A stretch of 64,000 bases of DNA. Origin: CAILUG01 sp038125665 (GTDB lineage: Bacteria; Pseudomonadota; Gammaproteobacteria; Pseudomonadales; Pseudohongiellaceae). The DNA lies in contig JAYPEI010000002.1 in assembly GCA_038125665.1 (NCBI GenBank), positions 62,001 to 126,000 on the forward strand. Direction: 5' to 3'. Of the stretch, positions 24,565 through 32,814 are shown in pieces. A program made the position numbers and the translations under genes. Position 1 is the first letter of the stretch, and every line of letters starts with the position of its first letter. The notes under the pieces are model-generated. The model had not been told where the DNA came from. It ran no database searches and worked only from the letters and a program-made list of their open reading frames with translations.

Positions 24565-25998
24565 ATGTCAGACATAATTGCACGTTCTAAGGATACCTTT
24601 CAGTTCCTTAAAACCGAACGTATTGATCCAGAAAAAAAAGCTCTGGAAGTACGTAAGGAAAAATTTGTAGAAATTTATAATCCTTTTGATAAAGAGGAAG
24701 CTGAAGTTCAAGCGGATCGCTGTTTGGAGTGCGGTAACCCTTATTGTGAATGGAAGTGCCCTGTACACAACTACATTCCTAACTGGCTGAAACTGGTTAT
24801 GGAGGGCAATATCTTCGAAGCCGCAGAGCTATGTCATCAAACAAATAGCCTGCCTGAAATGTGTGGACGTATTTGTCCTCAAGACAGACTGTGTGAGGGA
24901 GCATGTACACTTAATGAAGGTTTCGGTGCGGTGACAATCGGTAACATTGAGAAATACATCACTGACACTGCTTTCCAGATGGGATGGCGACCCGATATGT
25001 CGCAGGTGATACCTACTGATAAGAAAGTGGCAATTATAGGCGCAGGCCCCGCTGGCTTAGGTTGCGCAGATGTGCTTGTTCGTGCTGGTGTGAAGCCAGT
25101 GGTATTTGATCGCTACCCTGAGATTGGGGGCTTACTTACTTTTGGTATCCCTATGTTCAAATTAGAAAAAGATGTGGTTGCTTTACGCCATCGCATATTT
25201 GCTGAGATGGGTATTGAGTTTAGGCTGAATACTGAAGTTGGAAAGGATGTGATGTTAGAGGATCTTCTGAAGGAGTACGATGCGGTCTTCATTGGCATGG
25301 GTACTTATAAAGCGATGGAAGGTGGATTCCCAGGTGAAGATCTTGCTGGTGTCCATAAAGCGCTTCCTTTCCTAATTGGTAATACCAACAATGAAATGAA
25401 TTATGATTTTGCTGAAAAGCCGGAATTCATTAGCGTACAAGGTAAGCGGGTCATTGTGCTTGGTGGTGGTGACACCTCCATGGATTGTAATCGTACCTCG
25501 ATTCGTCAAGGGGCTGCTTCAGTCACTTGTTTTTATCGTCGTAATGAAGACAACATGCCAGGCTCTAAGCGCGAAGTAGAAAATGCTCGCCAGGAAGGCG
25601 TTAAGTTTGTCTTCAATCATCAACCAGTAGAAATTCTTGGCGAGAATGGCCAAGTGACTGGCGTTAAGTTTGTCCAAACGCGGATGGGTGAGCCAGATCA
25701 AAATGGTCGCCGTAGAGCTGAAGAAGTACCCGGTTCTGAAGTGACGGTAACAGCTGATGCTGTGCTAGTAGCTTTTGGTTTTCAGCCAAGCCCAACAGAT
25801 TGGATGAGTAAGGCAGGTATTAAGTTGGATAAACGCGGGCGTGTGCTAGCTCCTGAGCATGGAGCCTTCGCCTTCCAGACTACCAACCCTAAGATCTTTG
25901 CTGGCGGGGACATGGTGCGTGGTGCAGATCTAGTAGTCACGGCTGTTTGGGAAGGCAGGCAAGCGGCTAATGGTATTCTTGATTTCTTGGAGCTATGA
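24565..25998 (+). CDS. gltD: Glutamate synthase (NADPH) small subunit
   Basis: Supplies electrons from NADPH to GltB through FAD and Fe-S centres. The 477-aa protein starts with two cysteine clusters for 4Fe-4S (CLECGNPYCEWKCPVHNYIP and CGRICPQDRLCEGACTL), then the FAD-binding GAGPAGLGCADVLVRAG (near residue 153), the NADPH-binding LGGGDTSMDCNRTS and a final FAD motif GDMVRGADLVVTA. Its stop overlaps the hemE start (ATGA), so the two are coupled. Confidence 0.98.
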   Translation: MSDIIARSKDTFQFLKTERIDPEKKALEVRKEKFVEIYNPFDKEEAEVQADRCLECGNPYCEWKCPVHNYIPNWLKLVMEGNIFEAAELCHQTNSLPEMCGRICPQDRLCEGACTLNEGFGAVTIGNIEKYITDTAFQMGWRPDMSQVIPTDKKVAIIGAGPAGLGCADVLVRAGVKPVVFDRYPEIGGLLTFGIPMFKLEKDVVALRHRIFAEMGIEFRLNTEVGKDVMLEDLLKEYDAVFIGMGTYKAMEGGFPGEDLAGVHKALPFLIGNTNNEMNYDFAEKPEFISVQGKRVIVLGGGDTSMDCNRTSIRQGAASVTCFYRRNEDNMPGSKREVENARQEGVKFVFNHQPVEILGENGQVTGVKFVQTRMGEPDQNGRRRAEEVPGSEVTVTADAVLVAFGFQPSPTDWMSKAGIKLDKRGRVLAPEHGAFAFQTTNPKIFAGGDMVRGADLVVTAVWEGRQAANGILDFLEL

Positions 25999-27068
25999 TG
26001 AAGAAAACGCTGCAGAACGATTGCTTTTTGCGAGCCCTGCTGCGTGAACCTGTAGATTACACTCCAGTATGGATGATGCGTCAGGCGGGTCGATATTTAC
26101 CTGAATATCGTGCCACCCGGGCGAAAGCCGGAAATTTTCTAAGTCTTTGTAAAAATGCTGAATTAGCCTGTGAAGTCACGATGCAACCTCTGCGTCGTTA
26201 CAAGTTAGATGCGGCCATTCTTTTCTCCGATATTCTTACCATACCTGATGCCATGGGTGCTGGGCTATATTTTGAGGCTGGCGAAGGTCCTCGTTTTGAG
26301 CGCCCAGTACGTGATGCCAAGGGCGTGGATGCCATGCAGATAGTTAAGACTGCAGATTCCTTAAGCTATGTCACTGATGCTGTCAGTACCATTCGCCGTG
26401 AACTAAATGGTCAGGTACCACTGATTGGTTTTTCTGGAAGCCCTTGGACCATTGCTACCTACATGGTAGAGGGCGGTGGCAGTAAGGAATTTGCACTAGT
26501 AAAAAGTATGATGATGCGTGACCCAGGAATGCTACATGCATTATTGGAAAAAATTGCGCTTTCAGTCATTGATTATTTGAATGCTCAGATTGTTGCAGGT
26601 GCTCAAGCAGTTCAGATTTTTGATACTTGGGGGGGGGTATTAACTCCTCATCATTATGAGGAGTTTTCTTTACGCTACATGCAGAGGATAGTCGCAGCCA
26701 TAACTCGCGAGAATGAAGGGCGTCAAGTGCCAGTGATAGTCTTCACTAAAAATGGAGGCTTATGGCTAGAGCGTATTGCTAACATAGGTGCTGATTGTGT
26801 TGGCTTAGATTGGACCATCAATATCGGTGATGCTCGTCAGCGCATCGGTGAGCAAGTGAGTCTACAGGGAAATATGGATCCCTCTGTACTGTATGGCAAA
26901 GCAGCAGCAATTCGCGCTGAAGTCGCAAGGATATTAGCCGCTTATGGTGAAGGTAGTGGCCATGTCTTTAATTTGGGGCACGGTATACATCAGCATGTAG
27001 ATCCTGACCATGCAGGTGTGTTCGTCGAGGCGGTACATGAACTTTCAGCTGCTTATCATCAGAGTTAG
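25995..27068 (+). CDS. hemE: Uroporphyrinogen III decarboxylase
   Basis: Decarboxylates the four acetate side chains of uroporphyrinogen III to coproporphyrinogen III in haem synthesis. The 357-aa product has the N-terminal signature PVWMMRQAGRYLPEYR, the catalytic FSDILTIPDAMG region, GFSGSPWTIATYMVEGGGS, FDTWGG and the C-terminal HIFNLGHGI-like VFNLGHGIHQHVDPDH. Order gltB-gltD-hemE is standard here. A run of nine G (26629-26637) encodes Trp-Gly-Gly of FDTWGG. Haem is needed by the four c-type cytochromes in this window. Confidence 0.98.
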   Translation: MMKKTLQNDCFLRALLREPVDYTPVWMMRQAGRYLPEYRATRAKAGNFLSLCKNAELACEVTMQPLRRYKLDAAILFSDILTIPDAMGAGLYFEAGEGPRFERPVRDAKGVDAMQIVKTADSLSYVTDAVSTIRRELNGQVPLIGFSGSPWTIATYMVEGGGSKEFALVKSMMMRDPGMLHALLEKIALSVIDYLNAQIVAGAQAVQIFDTWGGVLTPHHYEEFSLRYMQRIVAAITRENEGRQVPVIVFTKNGGLWLERIANIGADCVGLDWTINIGDARQRIGEQVSLQGNMDPSVLYGKAAAIRAEVARILAAYGEGSGHVFNLGHGIHQHVDPDHAGVFVEAVHELSAAYHQS

Positions 27069-27071
27069 TAA

Positions 27072-27584
27072 ATGTCAGCTGCCAACTTGCTAGCATTTGT
27101 AGGCATCGGCTCTAATCTTCCTCAGGGTGTAAGTTCGCCCATAGCACTAGTTCTTAGAGCCCGGGATGAACTGCGTCAGTTGGCAATTGACGGACAAGTT
27201 CAACTTTCCTCATTCTATCTAAGTGACCCTAAGGATTGTCCTCCAGAGTCACCAGTTTTTATCAATGCCGTCGCCGCATTCACTCCTTTAACTGAATTGC
27301 ACGAAGCTAAGTTATTACTCATGGCTACTCAGATACTTGAGCTCGCCAGTGGTCGTGAAAGGTCGGTCCGCAATGCACCACGAACGCTAGATTTAGATTT
27401 ATTGTGGTGCCGTGACGAAGTAAGTGATACTGATTTTCTGACCCTACCCCATCCTCGCTGTCACTTACATCGCTATGTATTAGAGCCTTGGATTGAACTT
27501 GTAGGTACCGAATTTATGTTGAAAGGTAAGAGTCTTGGTGAGTATCTAGCATTGTGCCAAGACCCACCTCTTAAACGTCTATAG
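27072..27584 (+). CDS. folK: 6-hydroxymethyl-7,8-dihydropterin pyrophosphokinase (HPPK-type)
   Basis: HPPK-type enzyme of folate synthesis (pyrophosphoryl transfer from ATP to hydroxymethyl-dihydropterin). The 170-aa product has the N-terminal VGIGSNL, SSFYLSDP, FINAVAAF, and the diagnostic RNAPRTLDLDLLW (RxxPRxxDLDLL motif with the metal-binding Asp pair) and LPHPRCHLHRYVLEPW. It starts 3 bp after hemE. Many gammaproteobacteria have a second HPPK-like gene in this neighbourhood, so it may not be the only folK of the genome. Confidence 0.88.
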   Translation: MSAANLLAFVGIGSNLPQGVSSPIALVLRARDELRQLAIDGQVQLSSFYLSDPKDCPPESPVFINAVAAFTPLTELHEAKLLLMATQILELASGRERSVRNAPRTLDLDLLWCRDEVSDTDFLTLPHPRCHLHRYVLEPWIELVGTEFMLKGKSLGEYLALCQDPPLKRL

Positions 27585-27656
27585 TGATTTTCCAACTGGT
27601 AGACTGTTCATTTGTGAAAGAATGTGTCTTCAAGTTGACCTGTTGAGGAATGCAAA

Positions 27657-28706
27657 ATGATCAAGATAATTACTGGAAAGAGTATGCCAAGGTTTACACT
27701 AGGATTGTTATGCTTAGGTTCTCTTTTTCAATTTATAAATATAGCAGATGCTCAGTTTGATTATACTTACCCTCTTCCGCAGGCAGATGAATATGTTCAT
27801 CAAGCACCAGATATAACAGAGCTACTTGAAGATAGTTCGATCAATCCAAAGTTGAAGGAAACGATTCTGCGTGGTTTTGATCTCTTCATGAATACGCAGC
27901 AATTACGTGGGCAAAATGTGTTCAACGATTTGAACTGTCGTAATTGTCACTTGGGTCAAGGTGCTAGGGCATGGTCAGGTCCAATTTGGCCTGCAGTAAT
28001 AACATTGCCAGATTTTCGCAGTAAGAATGGACATGTCAATTCATTGGAAGAGCGTATCGCAGGTTGCTTTGTTTACTCGATGAACGGAACACCGCCCGAC
28101 TATGGTTCAGATGATATGTTGGCATTAGTTGCTTATCACCAATGGCTTGCTAAGGGTGCACAGATGTATGACGACCGTCCCATCTATGGGCGTGGCTTTT
28201 CTACTCTGGGCAATAAAATTCCTCAAGAAACCTCAGTTGATGTGGGTAAGCAAATTTATTTAGCACAGTGCGCAGTTTGTCATGGGGAGAATGGGGAAGG
28301 GGTTAACGGTCAGAATCTGTCCGGTGAGCGCGTGGCGGTTTTTCCAGCGCTATGGGGAAAAAACTCTTATAACTGGGGAGCTGGAATGTCACGAGTCCCA
28401 ACACTGGCCTCATTTCTAAAATATAATATGCCTTATGGTAAGCCAGGCTCTCTAAAGGATCAGGAGGCTTGGGATTTAGCGCTGTTTATCGATAGTCAGG
28501 AACGCCCTCAAGATCCTCGTTATACCGGAGATGCTAAACAGACACGTGAACAATATAAGAATTTTCATGGAACAACCATGTACGGCACTGAATTCAATGG
28601 GAAGATTCTAGGACAGCATGACGATACAGGTGAAAAACCGTTCTTAAAGCCTGAGGTAATACGTGAGAGAAATTTTTCCAATGTTTACTCAGATGTTGTT
28701 CAGTAA
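27657..28706 (+). CDS. Dihaem c-type cytochrome, thiosulfate dehydrogenase (TsdA)-like
   Basis: A secreted 349-aa protein with signal peptide (about residues 1-32, cleavage near ADA) and two haem c sites: C94-RN-C97-H98 and C205-AV-C208-H209. Between them, EERIAGCFVYSMNGTPP (Cys137) and LALVAYHQWLAKGA match the pattern of TsdA/SoxA-type cytochromes, where a Cys ligates the first haem; Met258 (NMPYG) could ligate the second. TsdA oxidises thiosulfate to tetrathionate or works in reverse. The match is by motif only, so another periplasmic electron-transfer role is possible. GAGGA precedes the ATG. Two YeeE/YedE sulfur-transport-type genes lie 3-4 kb downstream. Confidence 0.65.
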   Translation: MIKIITGKSMPRFTLGLLCLGSLFQFINIADAQFDYTYPLPQADEYVHQAPDITELLEDSSINPKLKETILRGFDLFMNTQQLRGQNVFNDLNCRNCHLGQGARAWSGPIWPAVITLPDFRSKNGHVNSLEERIAGCFVYSMNGTPPDYGSDDMLALVAYHQWLAKGAQMYDDRPIYGRGFSTLGNKIPQETSVDVGKQIYLAQCAVCHGENGEGVNGQNLSGERVAVFPALWGKNSYNWGAGMSRVPTLASFLKYNMPYGKPGSLKDQEAWDLALFIDSQERPQDPRYTGDAKQTREQYKNFHGTTMYGTEFNGKILGQHDDTGEKPFLKPEVIRERNFSNVYSDVVQ

Positions 28707-29031
28707 AAATAAGAGCTCTCCCTGATTTTGGGGGTTCAGTGTCATGAGCATGCTGAAATACGTAAAAGAAATACTATGAGAGTTTTAGTAAATTAGAAAG
28801 TTAAAAAACTAATAAAACTCTGGAGAAGTTTGTTATTAATCTCAACATAGTCAGGCTTTATCTTAATAAAAAAACAGCTCAATCAAGAGCCGTTTTTAAA
28901 TTTTTTCATGCAGAAAATTCCATAAATTCTTTCAGATTTAATGCATAGTAGTTGTGACTGAGTAAACACTTTCTTGCTGAGTATGGATCGATCACTTGTA
29001 TCGATCCGATGTCCTCTAAATTCATCAGTTA
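28707..29031. other. Intergenic region with several hairpins, no gene
   Basis: 325 bp between the convergent dihaem cytochrome and metF. Besides the terminator at 28870-28897 it has two inverted repeats: AGAGTTTT (28779-28786) with AAAACTCT (28814-28821), and GGATCGAT (28985-28992) with ATCGATCC (29000-29007). No ORF with a ribosome site was seen. Confidence 0.6.
28870..28902. terminator. Probable bidirectional terminator
   Basis: AAAAACaGCTC (28870-28880) pairs with GAGCcGTTTTT (28887-28897) around a 6-nt loop with a single A/C mismatch. It has T tracts on both strands and lies between the convergent dihaem cytochrome and metF. Confidence 0.7.
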
Positions 29032-29928
29032 TTAAAACTCAATACCAACATCAAAACCCTCATCTGTTAAGGTGAAGTTGCCATCGATGACTGCATACAT
29101 CCACTTAGCTGATTTAGCCATGCCTCCGAGTGGATACAGATGAACCTGTGTGATGCCACAATCTGGATCGTTGGCTTGGTAGTTAGCGAGATCACGAGTA
29201 ATTTTGTCTGGCATTCTGGTAGTCATCAGCTTGGCAATATTAGCCGCCTGACGAGTGATGATTCGCATGGAAGGGCCTATTCCACAAGCCTTGGCGTGTG
29301 CCAGTAGGGTCTTAATAGTGGCAAGGCCAGGCAGACCAATGTGTATTGGCAGCTCATTACCTTCTGCACGAATACGCTTATCCCACTCAATTATAGGATC
29401 GGCTTCAAAGCAAAACTGAGTGGTGATGTACATCTCAATACCACTTTCTTTGGCGTAATCATTTTTTTCTAGCAGTGCTTTCGTCACTTCTGCAGGAGGA
29501 ATATCTGGTGAGCCCTCAGGGTGCCCCGCAATTCCTAACTTCTTAATGCCATATTTTTGGAATAGGTCTAAACGCAAAATCTCCATCGAGCTAGAGAATT
29601 CACCAACAGGGTGGTCTACACCACCACCAATAAGTAGTGCCTCTTCAACTCCACATTCATCTTGGAAGATTTTTAGGTTTTCTTCAAAGAACGCTTTTGA
29701 TGGGATGGAACGTGCTGCGAAGTGGGGGACTGGTTTCATTCCTTCAGCATGTAGACGCTTTACAGTTGCCACGGTATCTTTGATATCAGAGCCTGGTAGG
29801 AAGGTAACAAAAACGGTAGTCCCCTCTCGCAGCATACTGCGGAAATCTTCGATTTTAACGGCGCCACCTGGAGTAACCTCCACGGAAGCATTTTTCATAA
29901 AGTTGATAATGTTTTGGGTGTCGGACAC
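29032..29928 (-). CDS. metF: Methylenetetrahydrofolate reductase family protein
   Basis: FAD-dependent reductase of the MetF family, making 5-methyl-THF for methionine synthesis. Visible signatures: the EVTPGG N-terminus, a barrel strand PVPHFAARSI, GVEEALLIGGGVDHP, GIAGHPEGSPDIP, YITTQFCFEADPIIEW (the TQxxFD-like block) and IHIGLPGLATIKTLL. It is 298 aa from the GTG at 29928, which has TGAGGGG 8 bp upstream; this matches the family length. An in-frame ATG at 30009 would add 27 residues without a ribosome site and is less likely. The sequence resembles the variant found with one-carbon catabolic genes, so an added role in methyl oxidation is possible. A palindrome lies in its leader. Confidence 0.88.
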   Translation of the reverse strand: MSDTQNIINFMKNASVEVTPGGAVKIEDFRSMLREGTTVFVTFLPGSDIKDTVATVKRLHAEGMKPVPHFAARSIPSKAFFEENLKIFQDECGVEEALLIGGGVDHPVGEFSSSMEILRLDLFQKYGIKKLGIAGHPEGSPDIPPAEVTKALLEKNDYAKESGIEMYITTQFCFEADPIIEWDKRIRAEGNELPIHIGLPGLATIKTLLAHAKACGIGPSMRIITRQAANIAKLMTTRMPDKITRDLANYQANDPDCGITQVHLYPLGGMAKSAKWMYAVIDGNFTLTDEGFDVGIEF

Positions 29929-29974
29929 GGCGGTACCCCTCAGTAGAAAATAAATCAGTGGTTTAAGATTAGGT

Positions 29975-29986
29975 TCAAGATCTTGA
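29975..29986. promoter_or_regulatory. 12-bp perfect palindrome in the metF leader
   Basis: TCAAGATCTTGA is a perfect palindrome about 47 bp upstream of the metF GTG start. Regulators of methionine genes (MetR, SahR and others) bind palindromes of this size, but the sequence does not match a consensus known to me. It may be an operator or chance. Confidence 0.25.
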
Positions 29987-30119
29987 GGATCTATACATTG
30001 GGGCGGCATGGTACCAAAAAATGCTGCCTTTGGGGAGTTGCTTCGTCGCTCCTAAGATAAATTAGTACTATGATTTCATTGGAATATTTCTTTTTAATGT
30101 TCCGTCACCGTCAGCAGCC

Positions 30120-31400
30120 TCAAAGTTCACTTGCCAGTTTAACAAGTGCAGCTGTTAAGCAAGACAAATCAGTTGATCCTATGCAGTAGGGCGGCATAAT
30201 GTAAGCAATGTGTCCAAATGGTCTAATCCATACCCCTTTATCCACAAAAAACTTTTGAGCAGCTGCTATATCGATTGGCTTGTGCATTTCCAAGACACCA
30301 ATAGCACCCAATACGCGAGACGCTTTTACGCTAGATAATTGAGTGGCAGAGCTTAGCTCTGCAAGCAGTTGGTCCTCAATATTCTTGATTCTTTTTTCCC
30401 AGGGACTCTCAATCAGTAAGCGGATGCTTTCAGTCGCGACAGCACAGGCAAGAGGGTTGCCCATATAGGTCGGGCCATGCATAAAAACACCGCCGTCTTC
30501 ACTCAGAGTAGTTGCTACATCACTAGTAGCTAATGTGGCTGCTAGAGTCATATAGCCCCCGGTGAGAGTTTTACCAAGGCAAAGGATATCGGGTGTGATA
30601 TTGGCATGTTCACAGGCGAAAAGTTTACCTGTTCGACCAAAACCGGTAGCTATTTCATCTGCTATTAACAACACGCCATGATGTGAGCACAGCTCACGTA
30701 TTTCTCTTAGAAGATGTGGATGATAAAAGAACATCCTTCCAGCACCCTGAACTATGGGTTCTAAGATCACGGCCGCAATGTGCTGATGATTCTTATCTAA
30801 GATATCCCTAAAGTCACTCAGTTCGGTAGTAATCTGTGTACTAGTTACATCACAATGGAAAGGAGATTGTGGGGCAGGGGCAAAAAACTGTCGTGGTAAT
30901 ATATTCTCGAACTTGTTGTGCATACCTGTTTTAGGATCGCAGACGCTCATAGCCATGAAAGTATCACCGTGATAACCCGAGCGCAGGGAGAGTAACCTAT
31001 TCTTCTGAGGCATTCCCAGGCTAAGCCAATATTGAAAGGCCATTTTGATGGCTACTTCAATACTGACTGATCCTGAGTCGCTAAAAAACACATGCTCCAA
31101 TCCTGCAGGGCTTATCTGAACTAATAGTTTGCCAAGCTCGACAGCTGGGGCATGAGTGAGACCACCAAACATGACATGAGACATTTTTTCAACTTGGCCA
31201 ATGACGGCAGCATTAAGGCGGGGGTGGTTATAACCATGGATTACACTCCACCAAGAAGACATACCATCAATTAGTTCTCTCCCATCTTCTAGTTTAAGGC
31301 GCACGCCGTGAGCACTTACCACTGGATAAGTGGGCAAGGGGTTCAACATGGAGGTATAAGGGTGCCAGAGGTGCTGGCGGTCAAAATTTATATCAATCAT
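30120..31400 (-). CDS. bioA: Adenosylmethionine-8-amino-7-oxononanoate aminotransferase
   Basis: PLP enzyme that converts KAPA to DAPA in biotin synthesis, using SAM as amino donor. The 426-aa product starts HLWHPYTSM, has FSDSGSVSIEVAIKMAFQYW (PLP phosphate region), SLRSGYHGDTFMAMS, IADEIATGFGRTGKLFACEHA (PLP-binding Asp), and the lysine of CLGKTLTGGYMTLAAT as the Schiff-base residue. It is oriented away from the bioBFCD operon, as in many relatives, but separated from it by the YeeE/YedE pair and a dead comF. Confidence 0.97.
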   Translation of the reverse strand: MIDINFDRQHLWHPYTSMLNPLPTYPVVSAHGVRLKLEDGRELIDGMSSWWSVIHGYNHPRLNAAVIGQVEKMSHVMFGGLTHAPAVELGKLLVQISPAGLEHVFFSDSGSVSIEVAIKMAFQYWLSLGMPQKNRLLSLRSGYHGDTFMAMSVCDPKTGMHNKFENILPRQFFAPAPQSPFHCDVTSTQITTELSDFRDILDKNHQHIAAVILEPIVQGAGRMFFYHPHLLREIRELCSHHGVLLIADEIATGFGRTGKLFACEHANITPDILCLGKTLTGGYMTLAATLATSDVATTLSEDGGVFMHGPTYMGNPLACAVATESIRLLIESPWEKRIKNIEDQLLAELSSATQLSSVKASRVLGAIGVLEMHKPIDIAAAQKFFVDKGVWIRPFGHIAYIMPPYCIGSTDLSCLTAALVKLASEL

Positions 31401-31472
31401 ATCTAGTAAGTAGACCTAAGCCAGTGCGAAAATACAAGATTACTATAGCTAGAGACATAATGAGGTCATTCC

Positions 31473-31901
31473 ATGACAGAAAATTTTTTATTAGTGCGCG
31501 GATTAGCTGGGGGCATAGGGATAGGCTTGGCTGCTGCAATCATGATACTCCTCAATGGCAGGATTGCAGGTATCAGTGGAATCGTTGCTGGTATAGGTAA
31601 AGGTCTTGGTGCAGACTCACATTGGAGAATAGTCTTTGTAGTTGGTTTACCTTTAGGTGCTATCTTAACGGCACAGTTGCATGGCTTGGTGCCACAGATT
31701 CATTTAGATGCTTCGCCCATGACATTAGCTATTGCTGGTGTTTTGGTAGGGTTTGGTACACGAATGGGAGCTGGTTGCACCAGCGGACATGGAGTTTGCG
31801 GTCTGGCGCGTCTATCTAAGCGCTCAATTATAGCTACATGTACTTTTATGTTCTCAGCAGCGATAGTAGTCTATTTCACACGTCATGTTTTTGCATCTTA
31901 A
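31473..31901 (+). CDS. YeeE/YedE family membrane protein (sulfur-compound transport type)
   Basis: A 142-aa polytopic membrane protein with four hydrophobic segments. It carries the family signature GAGCTSGHGVCGLARLS (residues about 105-121), where the Cys residues are thought to handle the sulfur substrate in the thiosulfate transporter TsuA (YeeE). Together with the next gene it makes the usual split pair: two half-size proteins equalling one full-size YeeE. Substrate is not shown by the sequence. The pair is adjacent to bioA and within 4 kb of a TsdA-like cytochrome. Confidence 0.85.
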   Translation: MTENFLLVRGLAGGIGIGLAAAIMILLNGRIAGISGIVAGIGKGLGADSHWRIVFVVGLPLGAILTAQLHGLVPQIHLDASPMTLAIAGVLVGFGTRMGAGCTSGHGVCGLARLSKRSIIATCTFMFSAAIVVYFTRHVFAS

Positions 31902-31913
31902 GGAGAAAGTCTT

Positions 31914-32348
31914 ATGTTAAAAAGTCCTGGGATACAGATTATTTCTTCACTTTTTAGTGGCCTAATTTTTGGGAGCGGACTTTGGTTATCAGGTATGATG
32001 GATCCAAGGCGTGTCCTTGGCTTCCTTGATGTTGCTGGTGGTGCTTGGGATCCTACACTCGCTTTCGTCATGGGGGGTGCATTATTGATAACATTTCCTG
32101 CTTTTAGGCTCACTGATAAGCTACAAACTCCGGTTTGCTCCGCTGCTTTTAACATGCCAACCAATAAAGTAGTTGATCATAAGCTAATTATTGGAGCTAT
32201 GTGTTTTGGTGCTGGTTGGGGCTTGGTTGGTTTGTGCCCTGGTCCTGCTCTAGCTGCTTTATCTACCCTCAATGCAGATGTAGTGTTGTTTGTGGTGGCC
32301 TTATCGATTGGGATGTATATCCACGATAAGTTTTTCAGCTTATCCTAA
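31914..32348 (+). CDS. YeeE/YedE-type membrane protein, second half (DUF6691-like)
   Basis: A 144-aa polytopic membrane protein that follows its partner by 12 bp with a good ribosome site (AAGGAGA). It has LSGMMDPRRVLGFLDVAGGAWDPTLAFVMGGAL, the typical second-half signature, and GAGWGLVGLCPGPALAAL with the single conserved Cys. It should form the transporter with the upstream protein. The pairing with sulfur metabolism is family knowledge; the substrate here is inferred. Confidence 0.85.
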   Translation: MLKSPGIQIISSLFSGLIFGSGLWLSGMMDPRRVLGFLDVAGGAWDPTLAFVMGGALLITFPAFRLTDKLQTPVCSAAFNMPTNKVVDHKLIIGAMCFGAGWGLVGLCPGPALAALSTLNADVVLFVVALSIGMYIHDKFFSLS

Positions 32349-32363
32349 GATTTCAATTGACAC

Positions 32364-32501
32364 TCAGGCTCGAGCAAGTGCCCATTGGTGAAACTCAGCC
32401 TGAGGATCAACACCCCCCCGGGGAATAACCTCTGCCGTTGCCATGATGGTGACCACATCATCAACAATAGATATACATGTAGGTTGTGCATGAACTTCTA
32501 T
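32364..32501 (-). pseudogene. comF: Remnant of comF (C-terminal phosphoribosyltransferase part)
   Basis: On the minus strand, 45 codons before a TGA at 32364-32366 read IEVHAQPTCISIVDDVVTIM, then ATAEVI, and end in QWALARA. This is the end of ComF, whose PRPP motif is normally VDDVVTTGAT and whose C-terminus is W-LAR(A/T). The motif is damaged (TTG to TIM), a TAA stop (32502-32504) lies directly upstream in frame, and earlier sequence to about 32640 only has scattered ComF-like fragments in several frames with stops. comF is the standard neighbour of bioB in gammaproteobacteria, pointing away from it, exactly as here. It is therefore a decayed comF. Confidence 0.8.
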
Positions 32502-32694
32502 TTATTCTGTCTGCTTGAACAGCCTCTGTTAAATTCAGAAGGTTTTTTGTTTTCCATGTGGCGGAGTAGAGCTTCAAATCCTGAACAAAGATCAAGCAGA
32601 TGCTCTTACAATCTTGTGCAAATTATGCAAGTACGCGAAAAGTGACTCGACTGTATAAAATTTAACCAGCTAGCAAGTAAATTATATAATTTGG

Positions 32695-32722
32695 TTGACA
32701 CCTTAACTCTCTAAACTAATAT
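32695..32722 (+). promoter_or_regulatory. Strong sigma-70 promoter of the bioBFCD operon
   Basis: TTGACA (32695-32700) and TAATAT (32717-32722) with a 16-bp spacer lie 93 bp upstream of bioB. The -35 is a perfect consensus. No BirA-type paired AACC/GGTT operator with the normal spacing was found around it. Confidence 0.65.
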
Positions 32723-32814
32723 TAACCGCATTTAATTGCCTATATTCTGCCAAGAAGGGTAGCGTCTGGATAACTAATATGAATTATCCATTCATTGAGG
32801 GGAAGGAAAGGAGC

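Noticed and set aside
29032..30009. Longer metF starting at ATG 30009
   Set aside because: The extra 27 residues have no ribosome site; GTG 29928 has one and gives the family length.
32385..32645. An 86-codon plus-strand frame in the bioB upstream region
   Set aside because: It is the complement of the decayed comF, has no ribosome site, and its residues look random.
32650..32725. BirA-type biotin operator at bioB
   Set aside because: AACC and GGTT half-sites occur but with a 25-bp gap and reduced arms; the canonical operator has 14-16 bp between TTGTAAACC-like arms.
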